A stretch of 33,283 nucleotides of DNA from Gammaproteobacteria bacterium (lineage in GTDB: Bacteria > Pseudomonadota > Gammaproteobacteria > UBA9339). A program made the position numbers and the translations under genes. The notes beneath the pieces were generated by a model, which saw only the letters and a program-made list of their open reading frames with translations, was not told where the DNA came from and made no database searches. The stretch spans positions 1 through 33,283 of the forward strand of contig JAMCWR010000005.1 of assembly GCA_023480665.1 (NCBI GenBank). Direction: 5' to 3'. This document shows positions 1-7,859 of this stretch, in pieces; the first letter of the stretch is position 1; each line of letters opens with the position of its first letter.

Positions 1-140
1 TCAAGATAACCGGCATTAGTTGCTAGTTCAGAACTACTTTCATTTTCTTCAGATAATTCTTCAGCTTCAGATTTTCTATCCGAATTTATAATTAATGATT
101 GATGAAGCTCTTGAATTTGTGTTTGATCGGGTGTTGCCAT
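1..140 (-). CDS. hypothetical protein, N-terminal part only
   Basis: An open frame on the minus strand starts at an ATG (140-138) and runs off the left edge, giving 46 codons. The visible part begins MATPDQTQIQELHQSLI and is then rich in Glu and Ser (residues about 22-40), so it is strongly acidic and probably disordered. The start is supported by TTAAGG about six bases upstream of the ATG. No signal peptide, membrane segment or known motif is visible. It lies downstream of hinT on the same strand but 220 bases away, so it probably has its own promoter. I do not recognise the protein; the missing C-terminal part would be needed to say more. Confidence 0.5.
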   Translation of the reverse strand, partial: MATPDQTQIQELHQSLIINSDRKSEAEELSEENESSSELATNAGYL

Positions 141-183
141 GCTAAACCTTAATAAATACATCGCACAATACGCATATGCGCTT

Positions 184-212
184 TAAATAAAAATATAACC
201 TAATAAGTACAA
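184..212 (-). promoter_or_regulatory. possible promoter for the left-edge hypothetical gene
   Basis: Read on the minus strand, TTGTAC (212-207) is followed after 17 bases by TATTTA (189-184), 44 bases before the ATG at 140. Both hexamers match the sigma-70 consensus only partly. A perfect 10-bp palindrome CGCATATGCG (171-180) would lie near the start of the transcript. In such AT-rich DNA this could be chance. Nothing else was recognised in the 141-360 gap. Confidence 0.25.
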
Positions 213-360
213 TTTTACACTATTTATTAAATTGAAGTTTGCATTTTGATGGTAGGAAGGGTTGGTTCGTAATCGTGCGAAGGCAGGCCTGATATATCCC
301 ACTCGCTTTTGAATTTTTCGTTATTAATCAAAGTGTTATAAAATTAACAAGAATAGCTAA

Positions 361-702
361 CTAGTGGGCTTTGCAGTTTAAGGTTTTTCCGCCCATAAGG
401 TGCAAATGCAAATGATAGACAACCTGGCCGCCGTCTGGGTTGCAGTTTATCACTATGCGATAACCGCTTTCGGCGATTTCATATTTGGCCGCAAGAGTCT
501 TTGCCACAAACAGCATGTGGCTTATAAGGTCGCTATCATACTCCGTTACGTCATTTAAGGTTGCAATATGCTTTTTTGGAATGATTAACTTATGCACAGG
601 CGATTTAGGAAAAATGTCATCAAAGGCGATAACTTTTTCGTCTTTATAGATAATATTTGCTGGTGTGTCGCCGGATAAAATCTTACAAAAAATACATTCC
701 AT
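361..702 (-). CDS. hinT: HIT family nucleotide-binding hydrolase (HinT-like)
   Basis: A 113-residue protein of the histidine triad superfamily, the usual size for bacterial HinT. HinT enzymes are cytosolic purine nucleoside phosphoramidase / aminoacyl-adenylate hydrolases. The diagnostic triad is visible near the C-terminus as HLHLHLMGG (His97, His99, His101), preceded by GGQVVY as in bacterial HinT. The N-terminus CIFCKI matches the family; the Cys3/Cys6 pair may bind zinc, as in some members. The start is well supported by AGGAG seven bases upstream. The gene is divergent from the flavoprotein gene at 826, with an extended -10 promoter between them. The family call is secure; the exact substrate is inferred from the family. 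Confidence 0.93.
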   Translation of the reverse strand: MECIFCKILSGDTPANIIYKDEKVIAFDDIFPKSPVHKLIIPKKHIATLNDVTEYDSDLISHMLFVAKTLAAKYEIAESGYRIVINCNPDGGQVVYHLHLHLMGGKTLNCKAH

Positions 703-753
703 AAATGACTCCTATTTTCAAAATTTAAGTGGTAGAATCGCTGGCAAAAAATG

Positions 754-762
754 ATTATACCA
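754..762 (-). promoter_or_regulatory. extended -10 promoter of hinT
   Basis: On the minus strand the sequence reads TGGTATAAT, a perfect -10 hexamer with the TGn extension, about 50 bases upstream of the hinT ATG (702). No good -35 is visible 16-18 bases further up, which fits the extended -10 class of sigma-70 promoters. Confidence 0.5.
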
Positions 763-825
763 AATTCAAATGTAAAATCATTTATTAATGAAAACTCGTA
801 AAATCAAGCAATTAAAGGAAATCGT

Positions 826-2415
826 ATGTCAGAAGAAAAACCAAAAACAGTTGTAAAGTCAAAAAAGATCGCCTGTTATATTGATCGTCTACCGCCATGC
901 AACAATGCTTGCCCGGCTGGTGAAAATATTCAAGCTTGGCTGCAACTAGTTAAAGCTGGCAAATTCAAAGAGGCTTTTGAAAAAATCTTGGAAAATAACC
1001 CGATGCCAGCAATTCATGGCAGGGTTTGTTACCACAATTGCGAAACAAAATGCAATCGTGCTCAGTTTGATAGCACAGTTAGTAACCACAATATTGAGCG
1101 CTTTTTGGGGGATATGGCACTAAAAGAAGGTTGGACGGTTGCGCCAGGGGCTGCTACCGGCAAAAAGATATTGATTGTTGGTGCAGGCCCGGCTGGATTA
1201 TCTTGCGCCTATCATTTACGGCGTTTTGGCCATGAAGTAACAATCTATGAGGCTTTGCCAAAAGCTGGCGGCATGATGCTTGTTGGTATTCCTGCTTATC
1301 GTTTAGCGCGCGATATTTTAGATGGCGAAGTTCAACGGATTTTAAATCTGGGAGTTAATATCTCATACAACCATAAAGTTGACGATTTACTTGCAGAAAA
1401 AGAAGCTGGTAAGTTTGATGCAGTATTTTTAGCTGTTGGCGCACATATCGGGAAAAATGTTTTGTTCCCGGTGAAAGATCCTTGTCGCATTTGGGATGCG
1501 GTAGATTATTTGCGCGAAGCTTCAATAAACACGCCGCCAAAAACTGGCTCACGATTAGTAGTCTATGGTGGCGGTAATACTGCAATAGATGTGGCGCGTA
1601 CGGCAATTCGGCTCGGCGTAAAAGATGTGTCAATTGTGTATCATCGTACACGGCAAAAAATGCCAGCTTTTGCGCTTGAGGTAGAAGAGGCTTTAGAGGA
1701 GGGGGTAAAACTACATTTCTTAAGAACGATTGTAAGTCTTGAAGCAAACACACTTACATTGAGTGTAAACGAGCTGGATGAAAAAGGCGCACCAAAGCCA
1801 ACTGGTCAAACTGAAACTTTTGACACAGATGCAGTAGTATTAGCATTAAGCCAAATCCCTGATACCGAATTTTTAAGCAAAGTTCCAAATATTGAAGTTA
1901 ATGCAAACGCCACAATAAATGTAGATGAAGATTTAATGACTGGTAGTTTTGGGATTTTTGCTGGCGGTGATATGATCCCATTTGACCGCAGTGTTACGCA
2001 TGCAGTTGGTCATGGTAAATTTGCTGCGAGAAAAATTGATGCATTTTTAGCTGGCAAACATTACACCAGGCCACTAAAACATGAGGCTGCAACTTTTGAT
2101 AAACTACATATCACAACTACAGAAAAAACTCCAAAAGTTGAAGCAGAAGTACTACCTGCAGGTTTACGCATAAAAGATTTTTCTGAAGGTTTGAAAACAA
2201 TTTCTAAAGAAGATGCTGTTTATGAAAGTAAACGTTGTTTTTCTTGTGGGAATTGTTTTGAGTGCGATGGTTGTTATGCAATTTGTCCAGTGCATGCAAT
2301 TACCAAATTAGGCGTTGGCAAGCGTTATCTGATTGATACTGATAAATGCATTGGTTGTGGAAAATGTTTTAAACGGTGCCCGTGTGGGGCGATTGTAATG
2401 ATTGATAGAAAATAG
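826..2415 (+). CDS. GltD-like FAD/NAD(P)H oxidoreductase fused to a 2[4Fe-4S] ferredoxin domain
   Basis: A 529-residue soluble iron-sulfur flavoprotein related to the glutamate synthase small subunit (GltD) and to NfnB. Order: an N-terminal cysteine cluster domain (Cys25, Cys29, Cys68, Cys72, Cys76), an FAD Rossmann site (GAGPAG, residues 119-124), a second dinucleotide site for NAD(P)H (YGGGNTAIDVART, about 246-258), then a C-terminal ferredoxin domain (about 470-525) with two CxxCxxCxxxCP motifs plus two extra cysteines in CFSCGNC. Plain GltD is about 470 residues and lacks that C-terminal domain. The ATG has AAAGGA six bases upstream. No gltB-like large subunit is next to it; instead PFOR follows 71 bases later on the same strand, so I infer it shuttles electrons between ferredoxin/PFOR and NAD(P)H rather than making glutamate. 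Confidence 0.85.
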   Translation: MSEEKPKTVVKSKKIACYIDRLPPCNNACPAGENIQAWLQLVKAGKFKEAFEKILENNPMPAIHGRVCYHNCETKCNRAQFDSTVSNHNIERFLGDMALKEGWTVAPGAATGKKILIVGAGPAGLSCAYHLRRFGHEVTIYEALPKAGGMMLVGIPAYRLARDILDGEVQRILNLGVNISYNHKVDDLLAEKEAGKFDAVFLAVGAHIGKNVLFPVKDPCRIWDAVDYLREASINTPPKTGSRLVVYGGGNTAIDVARTAIRLGVKDVSIVYHRTRQKMPAFALEVEEALEEGVKLHFLRTIVSLEANTLTLSVNELDEKGAPKPTGQTETFDTDAVVLALSQIPDTEFLSKVPNIEVNANATINVDEDLMTGSFGIFAGGDMIPFDRSVTHAVGHGKFAARKIDAFLAGKHYTRPLKHEAATFDKLHITTTEKTPKVEAEVLPAGLRIKDFSEGLKTISKEDAVYESKRCFSCGNCFECDGCYAICPVHAITKLGVGKRYLIDTDKCIGCGKCFKRCPCGAIVMIDRK

Positions 2416-2449
2416 ACTTCTTTAGGTGTAGGTTTTGAAAAGAAGTCTA
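2413..2449 (+). repeat. 11-bp perfect inverted repeat overlapping a stop codon
   Basis: TAGACTTCTTT (2413-2423) and AAAGAAGTCTA (2439-2449) are exact reverse complements around a 15-base loop. The first arm begins with the TAG stop codon of the flavoprotein gene. No run of U follows, so it is not a typical rho-independent terminator. It sits in the short gap before PFOR and may stabilise or process the transcript, or set the ratio of the two proteins; that role is inference. Confidence 0.6.
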
Positions 2450-2486
2450 ATAGAGAATTAACTAGAACTAGATTAGAGGCTTGAAT

Positions 2487-5400
2487 ATGAGTACAAATAA
2501 AATTATGGATGGAAACGAGGCAGCAGTAAAAGTTGCGTATAAAGTTTCCGAGGTTATGGCAATTTATCCAATCACACCATCAACAACGATGGGTGAATTA
2601 GCTGAAGATTGGTCAACTTCTGGCGTAAAAAATATTTGGGGCACGATCCCAAAAGTTATGGAAATGCAAAGTGAAGGTGGTGCTGCCGGGGCATTTCATG
2701 GCGCACTGCAAACTGGAGCACTTGCTTCAACGTTTACTGCTTCCCAAGGCTTGCTCTTAATGATTCCAAATATGTATAAAGTTGCAGGTGAGCTTACTTC
2801 CGCGGTTATTCATGTGGCCGCACGTTCTTTAGCAACACATGCATTGTCTATTTTTGGTGATCATTCTGACGTGATGGCAGTGCGCGATACTGGTTTTGCT
2901 CTACTTGCATCAAATTCTGTCCAAGAAGCTCATGATTTAGCATTAATTGCACATGCAGCAACCTTAGAAGCACGTGTGCCGTTCTTACATTTTTTTGATG
3001 GTTTCAGAACGAGCCATGAAATCAATAAAGTTTCAAGTTTAACTGATGAGCAAATCCATGCATTAATTGACGATGATTTAGTTGCCGCGCATCGGCGTCG
3101 TGCTTTAACTCCTGAGCGTGGAGAGATTCATGGCACTGCGCAAAATCCAGATGTATATTTTCAAGGACGCGAAGCAGTAAATAAATACTATGCAAAAGTT
3201 CCAGAAATTGTAGAAAAATATATGCAACAATTTTCTAAGGTAATCGGCAGAAATTATCAGCTGATGAGTTATTCTGGCGCTCTTGATGCAGAAAGAGTTG
3301 TTATAGTGATTGGTTCTGCAGCATGCACAACAAGGAATGTTGCTGATTATTTATCAAAGCAGGGCGAAAAAGTTGGCGTGCTTGAAGTGCATTTATTTAG
3401 GCCATTTTCAGCTAAACATTTAATCAATGCATTGCCAAAAACTATAAAATCTGTTGCAGTTTTAGAACGGACAAAAGAGTCTGGCGCTTTAGGCGAGCCT
3501 TTATATTTAGATGTAATTACTGCATTTAGAGAAAATAATTACGGATCTAATATCACCATAATTGGCGGTCGCTATGGTTTATCATCCAAAGAATTTTCGC
3601 TAGGTATGGCAAAAGGTGTTTTTGATGAATTGAAAAAAGCAAACCCAAAAAATCATTTTACTGTTGGTATTAATGATGATGTTACGCATACGAGCCTTGA
3701 TTATGACAAAAATTTTGTGATTGAAGATGATCAAGTCATTCAAGCAATGTTTTTTGGATTGGGCGCTGATGGTACGGTCGGCGCTAATAAAAATAGTATC
3801 AAAATTATTGGCGAAGAGACTGACTACTATATTCAAGGTTATTTTGTATACGATTCCAAAAAAGCTGGTGGGCGCACAGTGTCGCATTTGCGTTTTGGGC
3901 CAAAACCAATTTTAGCGCCATATTTAATTTTAGATGCAAACTTTATTGGCTGCCATCAGTTCAACTTTTTAGACAACACTGATGTATTAGAGTATGCAAA
4001 ACCAGGCGCGACTTTCTTATTAAATAGTCCTTTTGGTCCAGATAAAGTTTGGGAAAACTTACCAAAGCCAGTTCAAGCTGCGTTAATTGCAAAGAAAATT
4101 AATTTTTATGTAATTGATGCTGATACAGTTGCTGAAAAAACCGGCATGGGCGGTCGCATCAACACCATTATGCAAACTTGCTTTTTTGCGATTTCAGGTG
4201 TGCTGCCACGAGAAGAGGCAATCGGAAAAATTAAAGAGTCAATAACCAAAACCTACAAACGTAAGGGCGAAGAAGTTGTGAAGAAAAATTTTGCTGCAGT
4301 TGATCAAACTTTAGCAAATTTATTTAAAGTAGATGTGCCAAGTCAAGTTTCTGCAGGTGCGCGTGAATTACCGCCTGTGGTGAGTAAGGACGCACCAGAG
4401 TTTGTACAAAAAGTTACAGCTGTGATCATGGCAGGAAAGGGTGATGATTTACCAGTGAGCGCATTTCCAGTTGATGGTGCATATCCATCTGGTACTTCGC
4501 AGTGGGAAAAACGCGGAATATCATCAATAGTTGCTGAATGGAATCCTGATATGTGTATTCAGTGCGGTCAATGTAGTCTTATTTGTCCGCATGCTGTAAT
4601 CCGAGCAAAGCATTTCAAAAAAGATGCGCTTTCAGGTGCACCAAAACAATTTAAAACAGTGCCAGCAAAAGCAAAAGAATTCGCGGGTGATGAATTTAGA
4701 CTGCAAATTTATGTTGATGATTGTACTGGCTGTGGTTTATGTAATGTAGTTTGCCCTGCGGTAAGTAAAGAAAATCGCGAAATAAAAGCCATGATGCTTT
4801 CACACAAAGCACCACGCCTTGAAGCAGAACGCGAAAATATCAAGTATTTTGAAAAGTTTCCTTACGCTGATCGCACTAAAGTTGATAATACAAATGTGCG
4901 TGGTGTGCAGTATCTGCGTCCATTATTTGAATTTTCAAGTGCCTGCTCTGGTTGCGGTGAAACTCCATATTTAAAATTAGTGAGTCAATTATTTGGCGAT
5001 CGGATGCTTGGCGCAAATGCTACAGGTTGTACCTCAATTTATGGCGGGAATTTGCCAACTACTCCTTGGGCATTTGATGCAGAGGGAAGGGGTCCTGCTT
5101 GGGCAAATTCGTTATTTGAAGACAACGCTGAGTTTGGGTTTGGTTATCGTTTGGCAATTGATAAACACACTGAACAAGCCCTGGAAATGCTTTTGTCTCT
5201 CAAAGGTGAGATTGGTGCTGATTTAGTTGACGACATTACCAAGAATGTAACAGCAAGTGATGAAAAAGCTATTTTTGCACAGCGTGAGCGCATCGCAAAA
5301 TTAAAAGCAATGCTTAATAAAATAAATTCACCAGTTGCAAAGAGATTGCTTTTGCTTGTTGATAATTTAGTGAAGCGAAGTGTCTGGTTAATTGGCGGTG

Positions 5401-6038
5401 ATGGTTGGGCATACGATATTGGTTTTGGTGGTTTAGACCATGTGCTTGCAAGTGGGCGCAATGTTAATGCTCTTGTGCTTGATACTGAAGTTTATTCAAA
5501 TACTGGTGGCCAAGCATCAAAAGCAACGCCATGCGGAGCTGTGGCAAAATTTGCTGCATCAGGCAAAGAGATCCCGCGCAAAGATTTGGGGTTGATGATG
5601 ATGTCGTATGGTAATGTGTATGTGGCACAAATTTCAATCGGCGCAAATCCGCAGCATGCAATTAAGGCGATACTTGAGGCTGAAAGTTATGCCGGTCCTT
5701 CACTTGTAATTGCATACAGCCATTGTGTTGCGCATGGATTTAATATGAAAAATGGAGTAGAGCAACAAAAACTTGCTGTAAAAAGCGGGTTTTGGCCACT
5801 TTATCGTTATAATCCTGAAAGAGTGAAAGAAAATTTAAATCCGTTTCAATTAGATTCAGCGGCACCTACGATTTCAGTTAAGGATTATGCTTATAATGAA
5901 CCGCGCTTTAAGGTTTTGGTTTCACAAGACCCAGCGCGTGCTGAGATGCTTATTAATAAATTGCAGGATGGCGTTAATCGCAAATGGAAACAATATAGCG
6001 ATCTTGCAAAAGCAATTCAGGAAGCCCAGAGTAAATAA
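2487..6038 (+). CDS. nifJ: pyruvate:ferredoxin (flavodoxin) oxidoreductase, single chain
   Basis: An 1183-residue cytosolic enzyme that oxidatively decarboxylates pyruvate with CoA to acetyl-CoA, CO2 and reduced ferredoxin; full length for the homodimeric PFOR/YdbK family. The pyruvate-binding N-terminus has YPITPSTTMGE (about 27-37). Two 4Fe-4S motifs follow (CIQCGQCSLICP at about 690, CTGCGLCNVVCP at about 746). The C-terminal thiamine diphosphate domain has CSGCGET (about 820), GGDGWAYDIGFGGLDH (about 970) and TEVYSNTGGQ. I chose ATG 2487 because AGAGG (2475-2479) is seven bases upstream; a TTG at 2481 in the same frame is only one base from that site. It shares a likely transcript with the ferredoxin-fused flavoprotein upstream. 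PFORs are usually oxygen sensitive, which points to anaerobic or microaerobic metabolism. Confidence 0.96.
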   Translation: MSTNKIMDGNEAAVKVAYKVSEVMAIYPITPSTTMGELAEDWSTSGVKNIWGTIPKVMEMQSEGGAAGAFHGALQTGALASTFTASQGLLLMIPNMYKVAGELTSAVIHVAARSLATHALSIFGDHSDVMAVRDTGFALLASNSVQEAHDLALIAHAATLEARVPFLHFFDGFRTSHEINKVSSLTDEQIHALIDDDLVAAHRRRALTPERGEIHGTAQNPDVYFQGREAVNKYYAKVPEIVEKYMQQFSKVIGRNYQLMSYSGALDAERVVIVIGSAACTTRNVADYLSKQGEKVGVLEVHLFRPFSAKHLINALPKTIKSVAVLERTKESGALGEPLYLDVITAFRENNYGSNITIIGGRYGLSSKEFSLGMAKGVFDELKKANPKNHFTVGINDDVTHTSLDYDKNFVIEDDQVIQAMFFGLGADGTVGANKNSIKIIGEETDYYIQGYFVYDSKKAGGRTVSHLRFGPKPILAPYLILDANFIGCHQFNFLDNTDVLEYAKPGATFLLNSPFGPDKVWENLPKPVQAALIAKKINFYVIDADTVAEKTGMGGRINTIMQTCFFAISGVLPREEAIGKIKESITKTYKRKGEEVVKKNFAAVDQTLANLFKVDVPSQVSAGARELPPVVSKDAPEFVQKVTAVIMAGKGDDLPVSAFPVDGAYPSGTSQWEKRGISSIVAEWNPDMCIQCGQCSLICPHAVIRAKHFKKDALSGAPKQFKTVPAKAKEFAGDEFRLQIYVDDCTGCGLCNVVCPAVSKENREIKAMMLSHKAPRLEAERENIKYFEKFPYADRTKVDNTNVRGVQYLRPLFEFSSACSGCGETPYLKLVSQLFGDRMLGANATGCTSIYGGNLPTTPWAFDAEGRGPAWANSLFEDNAEFGFGYRLAIDKHTEQALEMLLSLKGEIGADLVDDITKNVTASDEKAIFAQRERIAKLKAMLNKINSPVAKRLLLLVDNLVKRSVWLIGGDGWAYDIGFGGLDHVLASGRNVNALVLDTEVYSNTGGQASKATPCGAVAKFAASGKEIPRKDLGLMMMSYGNVYVAQISIGANPQHAIKAILEAESYAGPSLVIAYSHCVAHGFNMKNGVEQQKLAVKSGFWPLYRYNPERVKENLNPFQLDSAAPTISVKDYAYNEPRFKVLVSQDPARAEMLINKLQDGVNRKWKQYSDLAKAIQEAQSK

Positions 6039-6066
6039 AAATAAATATTTTCACAATAGAGCCACA

Positions 6067-6501
6067 ATGAATAATATCAAGACACCAAGGCGTCGTGCGC
6101 GTAGTTTAGCGCTGCAAGCTATTTACCAATGGCAATTTAATCACGAGCCAATGTCAAATCTTGAGGCGCAATTTTTAGAAGAGGCAAATCCGAAAAAAAT
6201 TGATGTGGAATTTTTTTTGGATATTGTGCGCGGTACGATCACAAATCTTGCTGCAATTGATAAAGCATTAGAGGGGGTTTTAGACCGAAAGCTTGAGAGC
6301 CTTGATCAAGTGGAATTGGCGGTGCTGAGAATTGCCTGTTATGAATTATTATTTAGGATTGATGTGCCGTACAAAGTTGTAATTAACGAAGCGCTTGAAC
6401 TAACAAAATTGTTTGGCTCGATCGAAGGTTTTAAATATGTAAATGGCGTGCTAGATAAAATTGCAATAAGCACAAGAAGCCCAGAAATGATAAATAAATA
6501 G
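6067..6501 (+). CDS. nusB: transcription antitermination factor NusB
   Basis: A 144-residue all-alpha RNA-binding protein that, with NusE (S10), binds boxA during rRNA antitermination. Typical features are the start RRRARSLALQAIYQW, the middle DQVELAVLRIACYEL and the end NEALELTKLFGS followed by KYVNGVLDKIA, in the normal order and length. The open frame extends 60 codons upstream into the PFOR gene, but family length and the N-terminal motif fix the start at ATG 6067; the ribosome site there is weak (AGAG about eight bases upstream). It lies 28 bases after PFOR and 22 bases before pgpA. In many gammaproteobacteria thiL sits between nusB and pgpA; here it is missing. Confidence 0.95.
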   Translation: MNNIKTPRRRARSLALQAIYQWQFNHEPMSNLEAQFLEEANPKKIDVEFFLDIVRGTITNLAAIDKALEGVLDRKLESLDQVELAVLRIACYELLFRIDVPYKVVINEALELTKLFGSIEGFKYVNGVLDKIAISTRSPEMINK

Positions 6502-6523
6502 CAGCTGATGGGGGATGACCCTT

Positions 6524-7015
6524 ATGAAAAACCCAGCAATTAAACTAACAAATCCAGTGCATTTTTTTGCTACAGGTTTTGGCGCCGGTTTACTACCATT
6601 TGCCCCAGGGACTTGGGGGACAGTGGTTGCAATCCCCATTTATTTTTTAATGCAAATGTTGCCGCTTTATTTTTATGGACCTTTGATAGTGTTATTTTTT
6701 GGGGTTGGTGTTTGGATTTGCGATATTACAATGCGTGATCTAGGCGTCTACGATCACCCTTCAATTGTGTGGGACGAGGTGGTTGGATATTTATTAACCA
6801 TGATCATCGCCCCAGTAAGTATTATTTGGGCCATAGTTGGTTTTGCATTATTCCGTTTATTTGATATTTGGAAACCATGGCCAATTAATCTCGTGGATGA
6901 AAAACTTCAAAACGGCCTCGGGATTATGCTTGATGATGTGCTTGCTGCTATTTATGCTGCATTTACACTTGAGTTAATTGTGTGGCTGAAAACATTTCTT
7001 GTGACAAAGATTTAA
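6524..7015 (+). CDS. pgpA: phosphatidylglycerophosphatase A
   Basis: An inner-membrane enzyme of about 163 residues that dephosphorylates phosphatidylglycerol phosphate in phospholipid synthesis. Family signatures are GFGAGLLPFAPGTWGT near the N-terminus, HPSIVWDEVVGY in the middle and FDIWKPWPI, with three to four hydrophobic membrane segments. Two in-frame ATGs exist: 6515 directly abuts the GGGGG that would be its ribosome site, whereas 6524 has that G-run nine bases upstream, so I prefer 6524. It follows nusB by 22 bases and probably shares its transcript. Its stop codon overlaps that of higA on the other strand in a TTAA (7012-7015). Confidence 0.94.
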   Translation: MKNPAIKLTNPVHFFATGFGAGLLPFAPGTWGTVVAIPIYFLMQMLPLYFYGPLIVLFFGVGVWICDITMRDLGVYDHPSIVWDEVVGYLLTMIIAPVSIIWAIVGFALFRLFDIWKPWPINLVDEKLQNGLGIMLDDVLAAIYAAFTLELIVWLKTFLVTKI

Positions 7016-7314
7016 TTATTTTGCGCTATACTTTTATGGGCAAAAGCTTGCAAGCGTAATTTATTTTTCACCTTTTGTGCTTTCCATAAATCATAATTTG
7101 CTTGCAGATTAATCCAAATCTCTTCTGAGGTGTTAAATACAATCGAGAGTCGTACTGCCATCTCAGGGCTGATATTTAAATGACCATTAATTAGTTTAGA
7201 AAGGTTTGGGCGCGATATCTTTAATAACTTTGCGGCCTGAGTGACCGAAAGATTTAATGGTTCTAAGCATAAACTTTTGACCATTAAGCCAGGGTGTTTG
7301 GGTTTGTGAATCAT
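7012..7314 (-). CDS. higA: HigA-type antitoxin, XRE helix-turn-helix
   Basis: A 100-residue DNA-binding antitoxin. It has the HigA-type N-terminal HKPKHPGLMVK and a helix-turn-helix at about residues 22-60 (LSVTQAAKLLKISRPNLSKL, then the GHLNISPEMAVRLS segment). In this family the antitoxin neutralises HigB and represses the shared promoter. AGGTG lies a few bases upstream of the ATG. It is the second gene, 17 bases after higB; toxin-first order is characteristic of higBA. It converges with pgpA. Confidence 0.93.
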   Translation of the reverse strand: MIHKPKHPGLMVKSLCLEPLNLSVTQAAKLLKISRPNLSKLINGHLNISPEMAVRLSIVFNTSEEIWINLQANYDLWKAQKVKNKLRLQAFAHKSIAQNN

Positions 7315-7331
7315 AGTTACACCTAATATTA

Positions 7332-7610
7332 TTAGTGATAGTTTATATAATCAACTAAGATAACGTCATTACCTGTAAATGCAAAAATAATTCTCCAACT
7401 CGCACTTACCTTCACAGCATAAAAACCATCTAAATCTCCTTTTAAATAATGGAAGTTCAATCCAGGAAAATTCATCTGCTGGGGCTTTGTAGCGCAATCT
7501 AAAGCTTGCAAAATATCATGTAATTTATTTGCATGATCGGCTTGGATTTTTGCTGTGTTGCCAGTTTCAAAAAAGAGTTTTAGCCCTTTATGACGCCAAC
7601 TTTTTATCAT
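7332..7610 (-). CDS. higB: HigB toxin, RelE/ParE superfamily ribosome-dependent mRNA interferase
   Basis: A 92-residue protein with the classic family start MIKSWRHKGLKLFFETGN, the middle MNFPGLNFHYLKGDLDGFYAVKV, and SWRIIFAF plus VDYINYH at the end. HigB toxins cut mRNA on translating ribosomes. The open frame reaches 11 codons further up (to 7643), but that extension crosses a good promoter and palindrome and is not family-like, so ATG 7610 is the start. No Shine-Dalgarno precedes it, and the -10 box ends only four bases before the ATG, so the message may be leaderless. It is intact, with no frameshift. Confidence 0.92.
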   Translation of the reverse strand: MIKSWRHKGLKLFFETGNTAKIQADHANKLHDILQALDCATKPQQMNFPGLNFHYLKGDLDGFYAVKVSASWRIIFAFTGNDVILVDYINYH

Positions 7611-7614
7611 AGTG

Positions 7615-7643
7615 ATTGTAGCATGTAATATTACACATAACAA
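7615..7643 (-). promoter_or_regulatory. higBA promoter with palindromic operator in the spacer
   Basis: On the minus strand TTGTTA (7643-7638) and TACAAT (7620-7615) are separated by exactly 17 bases, the best sigma-70 spacing. Inside that spacer lies the perfect 12-bp palindrome TGTAATATTACA (7635-7624), ideally placed for repression by dimeric HigA. A second TATAAT (7663-7658) further upstream has no clear -35. That the operator is bound by HigA is inference from family autoregulation. Confidence 0.6.
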
Positions 7644-7827
7644 TATAATTATTTTATATTATAGTGTGCTGGTTTGATAATAAAAATATTGCCATTTTTT
7701 TGTCCATATCAATTTATGTACTCTTTATTAAAATTTTGCGCAATACAGTATATCCAAAAACAAAATTTTCAATACAATCAATACACTAAAAATTCACCAT
7801 TTAAATAAAAATTTTTTGTAGGGTATC

Positions 7828-7843
7828 TTGCTATATGTTGTAT
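7828..7843 (+). promoter_or_regulatory. NrdR box 1 upstream of nrdJ
   Basis: The core CTATATGTTG (7831-7840) matches the NrdR consensus CWATATATWG with one mismatch. It lies 32 bases, about three helical turns, upstream of a second box, the tandem spacing expected for NrdR operators. NrdR is an ATP/dATP-sensing repressor of ribonucleotide reductase genes. Confidence 0.65.
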
Positions 7844-7859
7844 TTTTGGTTAGCCTTAC

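Noticed and set aside
1355..1753. 132-residue open frame on the minus strand inside the flavoprotein gene
   Set aside because: It lies wholly antisense to a gene with clear motifs, has no ribosome site and no family-like sequence; a shadow frame.
5887..6066. 60-codon upstream extension of the nusB frame
   Set aside because: It overlaps the 3' end of PFOR, and the NusB family begins at the RRRARSLALQA region, so ATG 6067 is the start.
7611..7643. 11-codon N-terminal extension of higB
   Set aside because: The family starts at MIKSWRHKGL, and the extension is occupied by a good promoter and palindrome.
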